A stretch of DNA of 64,000 nucleotides from Amycolatopsis sp. A133 (lineage in GTDB: Bacteria > Actinomycetota > Actinomycetes > Mycobacteriales > Pseudonocardiaceae), in NCBI RefSeq assembly GCF_031082405.1, contig NZ_JAVHJU010000009.1, positions 267,348-331,347 of the forward strand, written 5' to 3'. Numbering within the stretch: the first letter of the stretch is position 1; every line of letters starts with the position of its first letter. Below the pieces are notes generated by a model. It saw only the letters and a program-made list of their open reading frames with translations, was not told the DNA's origin and made no database searches. Below, piece after piece: positions 8,826 through 16,109 of the stretch. Both the position numbers and the translations under genes were made by a program.

Positions 8826-8841
8826 GGTTGTGCATCCTAGC
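8808..8841. promoter_or_regulatory. MarR-type operator overlapping two leaderless start codons
   Basis: CACAACCATGGTTGTG at 8817-8832 is a perfect 16-bp palindrome inside an imperfect 34-bp one (14 of 17 pairs). The central CCATGG supplies ATG to both divergent genes. TAGATT (8810-8815) precedes the MarR ATG by eight bases and TAGGAT (8839-8834, minus strand) precedes the PPOX ATG by the same distance; both fit TAnnnT -10 elements. A MarR dimer bound here would block both promoters. Confidence 0.7.
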
Positions 8842-9300
8842 ACCCTCGACCTGTCCCTGACCGCGCTCTTCGCGGGCTGGGCGATGACCGACGAGGTCCA
8901 GCGGCGGCTCGCGACCCAGGGCTTCGGCGACCTGCGGTTCAACGACGGCGTCGTGATCCAGCACGTCCTGGCCGCGCCGCTGTCCATCACGGCGCTGGCC
9001 GAGCGGATGGGCGTCACGCAGCAGGCGGCGTCGAAGGCGGTCGCGGACCTCGAACGCCGGGGACTGCTGCGGCGCGAGGCCGACCCCGCCGACGCGCGCA
9101 CGAAGCTGCTGCACCTCACCGCCCACGCGGTCGCCGCCGTCGAGGCGACCCGGGTGCTGCGACGGGAACTCCAGGAGGAACTGGTCGCGGAGCACGGCGC
9201 CGGACGCGTCGAGGACGCCCGGGCCCTGCTGGCGGCGGTCATCGGCCGTTACGGCGGCGACGACGCGATCCGCGCCCGCCGGGTCCGGCCGCCGCGCTGA
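8824..9300 (+). CDS. MarR-family transcriptional regulator
   Basis: A 158-residue winged-helix protein. The DNA-binding part includes LSITALAERMGVTQQAASKAVADLERRGLLRREADPADARTKLLHLT, the classic MarR helix-turn-helix plus wing. No cysteine suited to redox sensing is present, so a small ligand is more likely. The start MVVHPSTLDL at 8824 sits in the middle of the palindrome described above; upstream codons in frame lie inside the divergent gene and lack a ribosome binding site. Autoregulation and control of the divergent flavin/F420-binding protein are the natural reading. Confidence 0.85.
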   Translation: MVVHPSTLDLSLTALFAGWAMTDEVQRRLATQGFGDLRFNDGVVIQHVLAAPLSITALAERMGVTQQAASKAVADLERRGLLRREADPADARTKLLHLTAHAVAAVEATRVLRRELQEELVAEHGAGRVEDARALLAAVIGRYGGDDAIRARRVRPPR

Positions 9301-9351
9301 TTACCTCCGGCGTAATCGACGCCACTGCCCGGACGGCCGACCATCGGCAGC

Positions 9352-9675
9352 ATGAGCGAATCCGCGAAGAACCGCATCATCGTCGCCGGCTGCCTGGAAA
9401 ACCTGTTCGTGCACCAGGACTTCGACGCCGCGAAGGCCGCGCTGCACCCCGATTTCGTCACCCACAGCCCCGGGCTGCCCTCCGGCCGCGAGGCGTTCAC
9501 CGAGGCCGTGAAGAACTCTCCGCTGGCCGGCGCGAACGCGGAGATCAAGCAGATCGTCGCCGAGGACGACCTCGTTGTGGTGCACCTGCACGTGGCCGGG
9601 CTCGCCGTCGTCGACATCCTGCGCGTCGAGGACGGCCTGCTCGTCGAGCACTGGGACGTCAAGCAGCCCGTCTAG
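9352..9675 (+). CDS. NTF2-like (SnoaL-type) protein
   Basis: A 107-residue protein of the cone-shaped NTF2 fold. Typical features are the N-terminal helix pair, DFDAAKAALHPDFVTHSPGLPSGREAF, and the final strands VVVHLHVAG and VDILRVEDGLLVEHWDVKQP. Such proteins act as small isomerases, cyclases or ligand binders; the last strand with HWD is common in the polyketide-cyclase-like group. Its activity cannot be deduced. The gene overlaps the convergent thioesterase gene by four bases. Confidence 0.8.
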   Translation: MSESAKNRIIVAGCLENLFVHQDFDAAKAALHPDFVTHSPGLPSGREAFTEAVKNSPLAGANAEIKQIVAEDDLVVVHLHVAGLAVVDILRVEDGLLVEHWDVKQPV

Positions 9676-10172
9676 CGCGTGATCACACAGGTCCCCGACG
9701 CCGTGGCCAGCAGTTTGCCCTCGGCGTCGCGGATCTCGCCTTCGGCGAACGCGATCCGCGAACCCTCCTTCACCACGCGGCCCGTCGCCCGGATCTCGCC
9801 GCGGCCGGCGTGGATCGCGCGCAGGTAGCTCACCTTCAGCTCCACCGACGCGTAGCCGACGCCGGCCGGCAGGGTCGTGTGCACCGCGCAGCCGACCACC
9901 GAGTCCAGCATCGTGGCCGCGACGCCGCCGTGGACCATGCCGATCGGGTTGTACAGCGACTCGTCCGGCTCGACCACGGCGACGACCTCGCCGGCCTCGA
10001 CCCGCTCCCAGCGCATGCCGAAGTGCTCGGCGATCGGCGCGCCCGGGATGCGGCCTTCGGCGATCGCCGTCATGTACTCCAGACCGGACATCGTGGCGCC
10101 GAGCCGGGCCGTCTCCAGCGGGTCCTGCCACGTGATGGTCTTCGAACGGACCGGTGCTTCGACGTCGGTCAT
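9672..10172 (-). CDS. PaaI-family (hotdog) thioesterase
   Basis: A 166-residue hotdog-fold protein. The signature LYNPIGMVHGGVAATMLDSVVGCAV contains the HGG and catalytic Asp arrangement of PaaI-type acyl-CoA thioesterases, followed by strands YASVELKVSYLRAI. Substrate is likely an aryl- or acyl-CoA. GAGGAG lies nine bases before the ATG at 10172. A near-perfect palindrome (10186-10203) immediately upstream suggests repression by a TetR- or similar regulator encoded elsewhere. The gene is divergent from the ArsR gene. Confidence 0.88.
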   Translation of the reverse strand: MTDVEAPVRSKTITWQDPLETARLGATMSGLEYMTAIAEGRIPGAPIAEHFGMRWERVEAGEVVAVVEPDESLYNPIGMVHGGVAATMLDSVVGCAVHTTLPAGVGYASVELKVSYLRAIHAGRGEIRATGRVVKEGSRIAFAEGEIRDAEGKLLATASGTCVITR

Positions 10173-10185
10173 GCGGTCTCCTCGA

Positions 10186-10203
10186 TTATGACAGCTGTCT
10201 TAA
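10186..10203. promoter_or_regulatory. Palindromic operator candidate
   Basis: GACAGCTGTC (10190-10199) is a perfect 10-bp palindrome inside an 18-base element of the form TTA-t-GACAGCTGTC-t-TAA. It lies 14 bases before the thioesterase start and 94 before the ArsR gene, the size and position expected for a TetR-type operator. A further half-site GACAGC follows at 10205-10210. Confidence 0.5.
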
Positions 10204-10296
10204 CGACAGCGTCGTCCGCGGGAGGAGCGATCGTCAAGCGCGGCGTGACCCAGACCACCGGTGGTCCGCCCGCGCCGCGGGTGGAATCATCCGGGG

Positions 10297-10665
10297 GTGG
10301 ACACCGACCGCAAGCTGATCGACCCGGAGCGCGTCGCGGCGGCGGTCGACGGGCTCGGTGACCGCGCCGTCATCGACGAGTGGGCCCGGCGCTTCTCCGT
10401 CGTCGCCGACCCCTCGCGGCTGGCACTGCTGGTCTCCATCCACTACGCCCGCGAGATCAGCGTCACCGACCTCGCCGCGGCCACCGGCATGACCGACACC
10501 GCGGTCTCGCAGGCGTTGCGGCTGCTGCGAGCGCACGGGCTGGTCACGGCGCACCGCACCGGCCGGGTGGTGCGGTACCGGCTCGCGGACGCGACCGTGC
10601 ACGAACTCATCCACCGGGTGCGCCCGCACCCCGGACAAACTGTGGAGGACAGCGAACACCGGTAG
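10297..10665 (+). CDS. ArsR/SmtB-family transcriptional regulator
   Basis: A 122-residue winged-helix repressor. The recognition region is ISVTDLAAATGMTDTAVSQALRLLRAHGLVTAHRTGRVVRYRLAD. A His-rich tail (HELIHRVRPHPG) could add metal ligands in the manner of alpha-5 site sensors, but no CxC alpha-3 site is present. The GTG at 10297 is preferred because it opens with VDTDRKLIDPE; an in-frame GTG at 10261 would add 12 residues of poor quality. The gene ends ten bases before the beta-phosphoglucomutase ATG, and that gene's -10 element lies in its last codons. Confidence 0.82.
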   Translation: MDTDRKLIDPERVAAAVDGLGDRAVIDEWARRFSVVADPSRLALLVSIHYAREISVTDLAAATGMTDTAVSQALRLLRAHGLVTAHRTGRVVRYRLADATVHELIHRVRPHPGQTVEDSEHR

Positions 10666-10668
10666 CGT
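10663..10668 (+). promoter_or_regulatory. -10 element for a leaderless transcript
   Basis: TAGCGT at 10663-10668 lies six bases before the ATG at 10675. There is no Shine-Dalgarno sequence in between, so transcription probably starts at the A of the ATG. Confidence 0.5.
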
Positions 10669-10674
10669 GCGGGC

Positions 10675-11406
10675 ATGACGGGATTGCCCGAGACCATCAC
10701 CGCCTGCCTGTTCGACCTCGACGGAGTATTGACCGGCACGGCGATCCTCCACCGCGAGGCCTGGAAGCGGACCTTCGACGAATTCCTCCGCGTCCGCGAC
10801 GGCGCCGGGTTCGCGGAGTTCACCGACCACGACTACGCGGCCTTTGTGGACGGCCGCCCGCGCGCCGACGGCGTGCGGGAGTTCCTGCGGTCACGCGGGA
10901 TCGTGCTGCCCGAGGGCGAGCCGGACGACCCCGTGGACGCCCCGACCGTCAACGGCGTCGGCAACCGCAAGAACGAGCTGGTCCTCAAGATCATCGACGA
11001 GCGCGGCGTCAACCCCTACCCGGGTTCGGTGCGCTACCTCGAAGCGGCCAAGGCGGCCGGCCTGCGGATCGCGGTCGTGACGTCGTCGGCCAACGGCGCC
11101 AAGGTGCTCGACGGGGCCGACCTGAGCAAGTACGTCGAGGCGCGCATCGATGGCATCGTGCTCCGCGAACAGCACCTGCGGGGCAAGCCGGCCCCGGACA
11201 CGTTCCTGGCCGGCGCCGCGGCGCTCGGCGTCGAACCCGCGCACGCGGCCGTCTTCGAGGACGCCCAGTCCGGCGTCCAGGCCGGGAAGGCGGGGGGCTT
11301 CGGGTACGTCGTCGGCGTGAACCGGGCCGACCAGGCCGAAGAACTGCGGGCCCACGGGGCCGACATCGTCGTCGACGACCTCGCCGACCTCCTGGAGGAC
11401 CGATGA
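10675..11406 (+). CDS. HAD-family hydrolase, beta-phosphoglucomutase type
   Basis: A 243-residue HAD enzyme. Motif I is FDLDGVLTG with nucleophile D14 and acid/base D16; motif II is VVTSSAN; motif III is the Lys of RGKPAPD; motif IV is FEDAQSG. This is the beta-phosphoglucomutase subgroup, converting beta-glucose 1-phosphate to glucose 6-phosphate. The stop overlaps the next start as ATGA, so the enzyme is translated together with the GH65 phosphorylase. Phosphorolysis of a disaccharide by GH65 enzymes yields beta-glucose 1-phosphate, which this mutase would channel into glycolysis. The same gene pair occurs in M. tuberculosis (Rv3400-Rv3401). Confidence 0.9.
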   Translation: MTGLPETITACLFDLDGVLTGTAILHREAWKRTFDEFLRVRDGAGFAEFTDHDYAAFVDGRPRADGVREFLRSRGIVLPEGEPDDPVDAPTVNGVGNRKNELVLKIIDERGVNPYPGSVRYLEAAKAAGLRIAVVTSSANGAKVLDGADLSKYVEARIDGIVLREQHLRGKPAPDTFLAGAAALGVEPAHAAVFEDAQSGVQAGKAGGFGYVVGVNRADQAEELRAHGADIVVDDLADLLEDR

Positions 11407-13802
11407 CCGAACGGCACGGCTACGAGTGCGCGCCCTGGGAACTGCGGTGGCGCGGCATGGACGTCGACGCCCTGCAGCGCACCGAATCGGCGTTCGCGCT
11501 GTCCAACGGCCACATCGGGCTGCGCGGCACCCTCGAGGAGGCCGAGCCGCGCGGGCTGCCGGGGACGTACCTCAACGGCTTCTACGAACAGCACGAACTC
11601 CCCTACGCCGAAGCCGGCTACGGCTACCCGGAAGAGGGCCAGACCGTCGTCAACGTGACCGACGGCAAGATCATCCGGCTGCTCGTCGAGGACGAACCGC
11701 TCGACATGCGCTACGGCGCGGCCACCGCGCACGACCGGGTGCTCGACTTCCGCAAGGGCACGCTGAGCCGGACCACGGAGTGGTCGTCGCCGACCGGGCG
11801 GCGGGTCCGCGTGCGCACCGAACGGCTGGTGTCGTTCACCCAGCGCGCGACCGCCGCGATCCGGTACGAGGTCGAGCCGCTCGACGAGGACCTGCAGCTG
11901 GTCGTCCAGTCCGACCTGCTGGCCAACGAGCCGATCGAGTCCGACACCAGCGACCCGCGGGTGGCCGCCGCGCTGGAATCCCCGCTGGTCAGCGAGTTCC
12001 ACCGCGCGTCGGAGTACAACGCCGTGCTGGTGCACCAGACCCGCCGGTCCGGGCTGCGGATGGCCGCGGCGATGGACCACAAGATCGAGGTGGACGACGG
12101 GATCCGCGCCCGCATCCACGCCGAGGAGGACCTCGCGCGGCTGACCGTCGCGGTCGACGTGCCCAAGGGCGGCCGGCTGCGGATCACCAAGTTCCTCGCC
12201 TACGGCTGGTCCGCGCAGCGCTCGGTGCCCGCGCTGCGGTCGCAGGTCGAGGCGGCGCTGGCCGGCGCCCGCCAGACGGGCTGGAAGGGTCTGCTCACCG
12301 AGCAGCGCGAGTTCCTGGACGACTACTGGGCCACCTCGGACATCGAGATCGAGGGCGATCCCGAATTGCAGCAGGCCGTTCGCTTCGCCCTGTTCCACAT
12401 CCTGCAGGCCGGGGCCCGCGGGGAGAGCCGCGCGATCGCCGGCAAGGGGCTGACCGGGCCCGGCTACGACGGGCACGCCTTCTGGGACACCGAATCCTTC
12501 GTCCTGCCGGTGCTCACCTACACCGTCCCGGACGCGGCGCGCGACGCCCTGCGGTGGCGGCACTCCACAATGGACAAGGCGCGGGAACGCGCGCACCAGC
12601 TCGGCTTGCGGGGCGCGGCGTTCCCGTGGCGGTCGATCAACGGCGCCGAGTGCTCGGCGTACTGGCCGGCGGGCACGGCGGCGTTCCACGTCAGCGCGGA
12701 CATCGCCGACGCCGTCCTGCGTTACCTCAACGCGACCGGCGACGAGCAGTTCGAACGCGACTACGGCACCGAGCTGCTGCTGGAAACCGCGCGGCTGTGG
12801 GCGTCGCTCGGCCACCACGACCGGCACGGCGCGTTCCGCATCGACGGCGTCACCGGACCGGACGAGTACTCGGCGGTGGCGGACAACAACGTCTACACGA
12901 ACCTGATGGCGCGGCGGAACCTGCAGGCGGCGGCGGAATCGTGCGAGCGGCACGCGGGAGTGGCGGCGCGCTTCGGCGTCGACACCGTGGAGCTGGACTC
13001 CTGGCGTGCGGCCGCCGCGGCGATGTACCTGCCCTACGACGCGGAACTCGGGGTGCACCCCCAGTCGGAGGGGTTCCTCGACCACGACGAGTGGGACTAC
13101 GAGGGCACCGATCAGGCGCACTACCCGCTGCTGCTGCACTTCCCGTACTTCGACCTCTACCGCAAGCAGGTCGTGAAGCAGGCGGATCTGGTGCTGGCAC
13201 TGCACTTGTGCGGCGACTCGTTCAGCCCGGAGGAGAAGGCCCGCGACTTCGCGTACTACGAAGCGAGGACCGTGCGCGACTCCTCGCTGTCGGCGGGGAC
13301 GCAGGCGGTGGTCGCGGCCGAGGTGGGGCACCTGGAGCTGGCCTACGACTACCTCGCCGAAGCCGCGCTGACCGATCTGCACGACGTGCACAACAACGTG
13401 CGCAACGGCCTGCACATGGCGTCGCTGGCCGGGGCGTGGCAGGGCACCGTGGCCGGGTTCGGCGGTCTGCGCGACCACGGCGGGACGCTGGCGTTCTCCC
13501 CGCGGCTGCCGCCGCAGCTGGGCCGGATCACCTTCCGCCTGATGTTCCGCGGCACCCGGTTCCAGGTCGAGATCGACCCCGACCAGGCCACCTACCACGT
13601 GGTCGCCGGTGCGCCGCTGGAAGTGCTGCACCACGGCGAGCGCATCACCGTCACGGCGGAGCCGCAGCGGTACGCGATCCCGAAGATCGACGCGGGCACC
13701 CCGCCGAAGCAGCCCCCGGGCCGGGCGCCGATGCGGCGTGACTCGGAAGAAGTGCGTCAGTACGCGGAGCCGGCCAACCCGATCACCGAGGAAGGTCGCT
13801 AG
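11403..13802 (+). CDS. GH65 family disaccharide phosphorylase / hydrolase
   Basis: A 799-residue family 65 glycoside hydrolase of usual length. It has the N-terminal beta-sandwich (about 1-270), a linker, an alpha/alpha-barrel (about 310-700) with KGLTGPGYDGHAFWDTESF, and a C-terminal beta domain. The general acid is expected at E488 in the GPDEY motif. Members are maltose, trehalose, kojibiose or nigerose phosphorylases, and a few are hydrolases; which one cannot be decided here. The start codon overlaps the stop of the beta-phosphoglucomutase gene (ATGA), which favours a phosphorylase making beta-glucose 1-phosphate. No signal peptide is visible, so it acts on cytoplasmic sugar. Confidence 0.9.
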   Translation: MTERHGYECAPWELRWRGMDVDALQRTESAFALSNGHIGLRGTLEEAEPRGLPGTYLNGFYEQHELPYAEAGYGYPEEGQTVVNVTDGKIIRLLVEDEPLDMRYGAATAHDRVLDFRKGTLSRTTEWSSPTGRRVRVRTERLVSFTQRATAAIRYEVEPLDEDLQLVVQSDLLANEPIESDTSDPRVAAALESPLVSEFHRASEYNAVLVHQTRRSGLRMAAAMDHKIEVDDGIRARIHAEEDLARLTVAVDVPKGGRLRITKFLAYGWSAQRSVPALRSQVEAALAGARQTGWKGLLTEQREFLDDYWATSDIEIEGDPELQQAVRFALFHILQAGARGESRAIAGKGLTGPGYDGHAFWDTESFVLPVLTYTVPDAARDALRWRHSTMDKARERAHQLGLRGAAFPWRSINGAECSAYWPAGTAAFHVSADIADAVLRYLNATGDEQFERDYGTELLLETARLWASLGHHDRHGAFRIDGVTGPDEYSAVADNNVYTNLMARRNLQAAAESCERHAGVAARFGVDTVELDSWRAAAAAMYLPYDAELGVHPQSEGFLDHDEWDYEGTDQAHYPLLLHFPYFDLYRKQVVKQADLVLALHLCGDSFSPEEKARDFAYYEARTVRDSSLSAGTQAVVAAEVGHLELAYDYLAEAALTDLHDVHNNVRNGLHMASLAGAWQGTVAGFGGLRDHGGTLAFSPRLPPQLGRITFRLMFRGTRFQVEIDPDQATYHVVAGAPLEVLHHGERITVTAEPQRYAIPKIDAGTPPKQPPGRAPMRRDSEEVRQYAEPANPITEEGR

Positions 13803-13965
13803 CGGCGTCTCGCCCGGGCGGGGCCGGAACCTCTTCGGTCCCGCCCGGGCTCACGTCCGGGTCCGGCGCCGTCGGCACGTCGTGGGTCAGCTTGCCGGAG
13901 GTCGGCAGCTTCGGGAGCTCTTCGTCTTCGTCTTCGCGGCCGTGGAGGCGCTGCTGCTCGCTCAT
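13783..13965 (-). CDS. Small hydrophilic protein, unknown function
   Basis: A possible 60-residue acidic protein starting MSEQQRLHG, rich in Glu, Asp and Pro, with no domain that I recognise. A weak GGAAAG precedes the ATG. Its 3' end overlaps the convergent GH65 gene by 20 bases, and a strong hairpin (13812-13850) falls inside it. Codon third positions are GC-rich as in real genes here, but so short a frame may be chance. Confidence 0.4.
   Translation of the reverse strand: MSEQQRLHGREDEDEELPKLPTSGKLTHDVPTAPDPDVSPGGTEEVPAPPGRDAASDLPR
13812..13850. terminator. Strong GC hairpin beyond the GH65 gene
   Basis: A 15-bp stem with one mismatch (arms 13812-13826 and 13836-13850) and a nine-base loop starts ten bases after the GH65 stop. 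No T-run follows. It is the likely terminator of the GH65 operon and overlaps the putative small gene on the other strand. Confidence 0.55.
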
Positions 13966-14006
13966 GCTTTCCGGAATACCCGGTTTTCCCGGTCGGGGCC
14001 AGCAGG

Positions 14007-14924
14007 TCAGGCCGCGTGCTTCCCGGCTGCCGCCCTCGCCTTGTCCTGCAGGGTGAGCAGCAGGCCGTCGCGGGTCGACCAGGGACAGATCGTCACCTTG
14101 CCGCCGGCGACCGTCAGCAGGGCTTCCGCGACGACCGCGCCCGCGAGGGCCTGGTGCGCACGGCTGCGGGAGATGCCCGGCAGTTCCGCCCGCTTCGACG
14201 GCGGCAGCGCGGCCAGCCGCGGGATCCAGGCGCGCAGCTCGTCGAGCCGCAGTTCCTTGCACTTCCCCGGACGGGCGCCGGCCAGCCGGGCGAGCTGCTG
14301 CAGCACCTTCGAGCAGCCGACCACCCGCGGGTCGTCGACGTCGGCGGCACCCAGCGTGGTCGTCACGACGTCGAGTGCGTGCGTGCGCAGCGCCCTGACC
14401 TGCTTGTTCGAGACGCGTTCGGACGGCAGCCAGTCCCGCGTCATCGACCGGGCGCCCAGCGGGAGCGAGCGCGCGAACGTGGCCTTCTCGCCGGAACCGG
14501 CGGCCAGCTCGACCGTCCCGCCGCCGATGTCGAGCACCAGCATCGGCCCCGGTTCCGCGGCGTACCAGCGCCGGGCCGCCAGGTAGGTCAGCTCGGCCTC
14601 GCAGCGGCCGGAGAGGAACCGCAGCTCGACACCGGTTTCGCCGGCGACGTGCCGGACGACGTCGGCCGCGTTGGCCGCGTCGCGGATGGAGGAGGTCGCG
14701 AGCGGGTAGACGTCGCTGACGCCGTGGCGGTAGGCCGTCGTCATGCCCGCCGCGACGGCGGTCGTGATGGCCTCGATGCCGCGGGCGCTGAGCCGGCCGC
14801 GGTCGTCGAGTTCGCGATCGAGGCGCAGCCGGGTCTGGTGGTTCACCAGCGGCTCGCGCGGAGAGCCGTCGACCGGCACCACCACGAGCCGGGCGCTGAA
14901 CGAACCGACGTCCAGCACGCCCAC
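14007..14924 (-). CDS. Ppx/GppA-family phosphatase (exopolyphosphatase-like)
   Basis: A 305-residue protein of the sugar kinase/Hsp70/actin fold. Phosphate-1 is VGVLDVGSFSARLVVV at the very start; TSSIRDAANA, FLSGRCEAELTY and VLDIGGGTVELA follow in the expected order. Family members hydrolyse terminal phosphates of polyphosphate or convert pppGpp to ppGpp. Here the first motif reads DVGSFS where DVGSNT is usual, so specificity may differ. GTG at 14924 is chosen because AAGGGAAAGAG lies before it and because relatives begin at this point; a longer frame reaches 15011. The gene is divergent from the sortase-like gene. Confidence 0.82.
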   Translation of the reverse strand: MGVLDVGSFSARLVVVPVDGSPREPLVNHQTRLRLDRELDDRGRLSARGIEAITTAVAAGMTTAYRHGVSDVYPLATSSIRDAANAADVVRHVAGETGVELRFLSGRCEAELTYLAARRWYAAEPGPMLVLDIGGGTVELAAGSGEKATFARSLPLGARSMTRDWLPSERVSNKQVRALRTHALDVVTTTLGAADVDDPRVVGCSKVLQQLARLAGARPGKCKELRLDELRAWIPRLAALPPSKRAELPGISRSRAHQALAGAVVAEALLTVAGGKVTICPWSTRDGLLLTLQDKARAAAGKHAA

Positions 14925-15205
14925 CGCGGGCTCTTTCCCTTTTCGCACAGCTCGGCGTACCTCCACTTCCGCCTGGTGAATATCCCCAGTTCGACGGCTC
15001 GAAACCAGCAATGATGGCCCATGTCACCGGCGAGCGCCGCTCATTTCCGGTATTGGGGCCCTCCGGACGCGTCGTTCTGCCGCGAAGGTCACAGTGAGAT
15101 AACCCGATCGAGTGAACCGGAGGGCAACCGGACACGATTCGGTAACGCCAGGCCGCGCGCTGCGATCAATCGGATATCGGAACCGGCGTGGAGCAGGGGA
15201 AAGAG

Positions 15206-15796
15206 ATGCAACGGCCCGAGCGGCGAGCCGAGCTCGTGCGGCCGGCCGTCGTCGTGCTCGCGGTCGTGGCCGGGCTCGGCTGCGTCCTGCTCGGCGTCAC
15301 CTCGGTGCTCGCCCCGGCCCCGGCGATCACCCCGGCCACGGACCGGCCCGCAACGGCAGGAGCCCCACCCGCGGCGGTGCTGATCCCCGACCTCGGCTTG
15401 ACGCTGAACAACGTGCTCGGCCTCGGCCACATCGACGGCCGCCGAGAGCAGCCGGGCACGGCCCGCGGCATCGGCTGGTTCGCCGACGGCCCGGTCCCGG
15501 GAGCCCCCGGCGTCGCGGTGCTGTCGGCGCACGCGGGCTTCGGCTATTCCCCGGGAGCGTTCGGCCGCTTGGGCAAGCTGAAGCCGGGCGCAACGATCAC
15601 GGTCCGCGACACGGGAGGGCACGAGACGCGGTTCACGGTCCGCCGGACGGCGGTGTTCCCACCGGACGAGCCGGACAGCACGCTGCTGGCGGCGGAGGGC
15701 CCGGGTCCGCAACTACGGCTGATCACCAGCGATGGAACGTACGACGGCGCTGGGCTGAGCGAGCCGCGGGTCGCGGTGTACGCAACTCCGGCCTGA
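15206..15796 (+). CDS. Class F sortase-like protein lacking the catalytic cysteine
   Basis: A 196-residue membrane-anchored protein. Residues about 12-35 are the transmembrane anchor; the rest is the sortase barrel of class E/F type, with ALSAHAGF-like catalytic His (H109 in LSAHAGFG) and the presumed Arg (R188 in SEPRVAVYA). At the place where sortases have the LxTC motif this protein reads LRLITSDG: S175 replaces the Cys, and the only Cys of the protein is in the membrane segment. Transpeptidation by the usual thioester route should be impossible. It could be a substrate-binding relic, or a serine variant. ATG at 15206 follows AGGGGAAAG; an upstream GTG at 15188 is less likely. Confidence 0.82.
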   Translation: MQRPERRAELVRPAVVVLAVVAGLGCVLLGVTSVLAPAPAITPATDRPATAGAPPAAVLIPDLGLTLNNVLGLGHIDGRREQPGTARGIGWFADGPVPGAPGVAVLSAHAGFGYSPGAFGRLGKLKPGATITVRDTGGHETRFTVRRTAVFPPDEPDSTLLAAEGPGPQLRLITSDGTYDGAGLSEPRVAVYATPA

Positions 15797-16109
15797 CGTG
15801 CGGCGGCCTGGGGTCGCGCCACGGGAGTCCCGGGTCGGAAGGGTCGCAAGCCGGCGGGTCGCGCCACGGCGAGTCCCGGGCCGGGCCGAAAGGGCGCGGC
15901 CTAGCGACTCCCGGGTCGGAAGGGTCGCGAGCCGCCGGGTCGCGGCACGGCGAGCGCCGGGCCGAAAGGTCGCGAATGACTCATTCGCGACCTCGGAGGT
16001 CTCGAATGAGTCATTCGCGGCACTGCGATGAGGTGGGCCGGCGGTCTGCAGCTCGGCCCGCACAGGCGCAACAGCCGCCGCACGAGTGCCTCGGCAGACC
16101 GGCGGCGGC
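15797..16109. repeat. Intergenic repeat cluster with AATGActCATT palindromes
   Basis: No gene is seen in these 313 bases. Three degenerate direct copies of a unit with GTCGCGCCACGG, GAGTCCCGGG and GGGTCGC segments occupy 15810-15970. Two palindromes follow: arms GTCGCGAATGA/TCATTCGCGAC at 15969-15991, and a CGAATGAGTCATTCG copy at about 16003-16018. It looks like a REP-type repeat array between the sortase-like gene and the convergent oxidoreductase gene and may help terminate both. Confidence 0.65.

Noticed and set aside
10261..10665. Longer ArsR start at 10261
   Set aside because: The added residues (MVRPRRGWNHPG) do not fit the family and the GTG at 10297 opens at the usual N-terminal helix.
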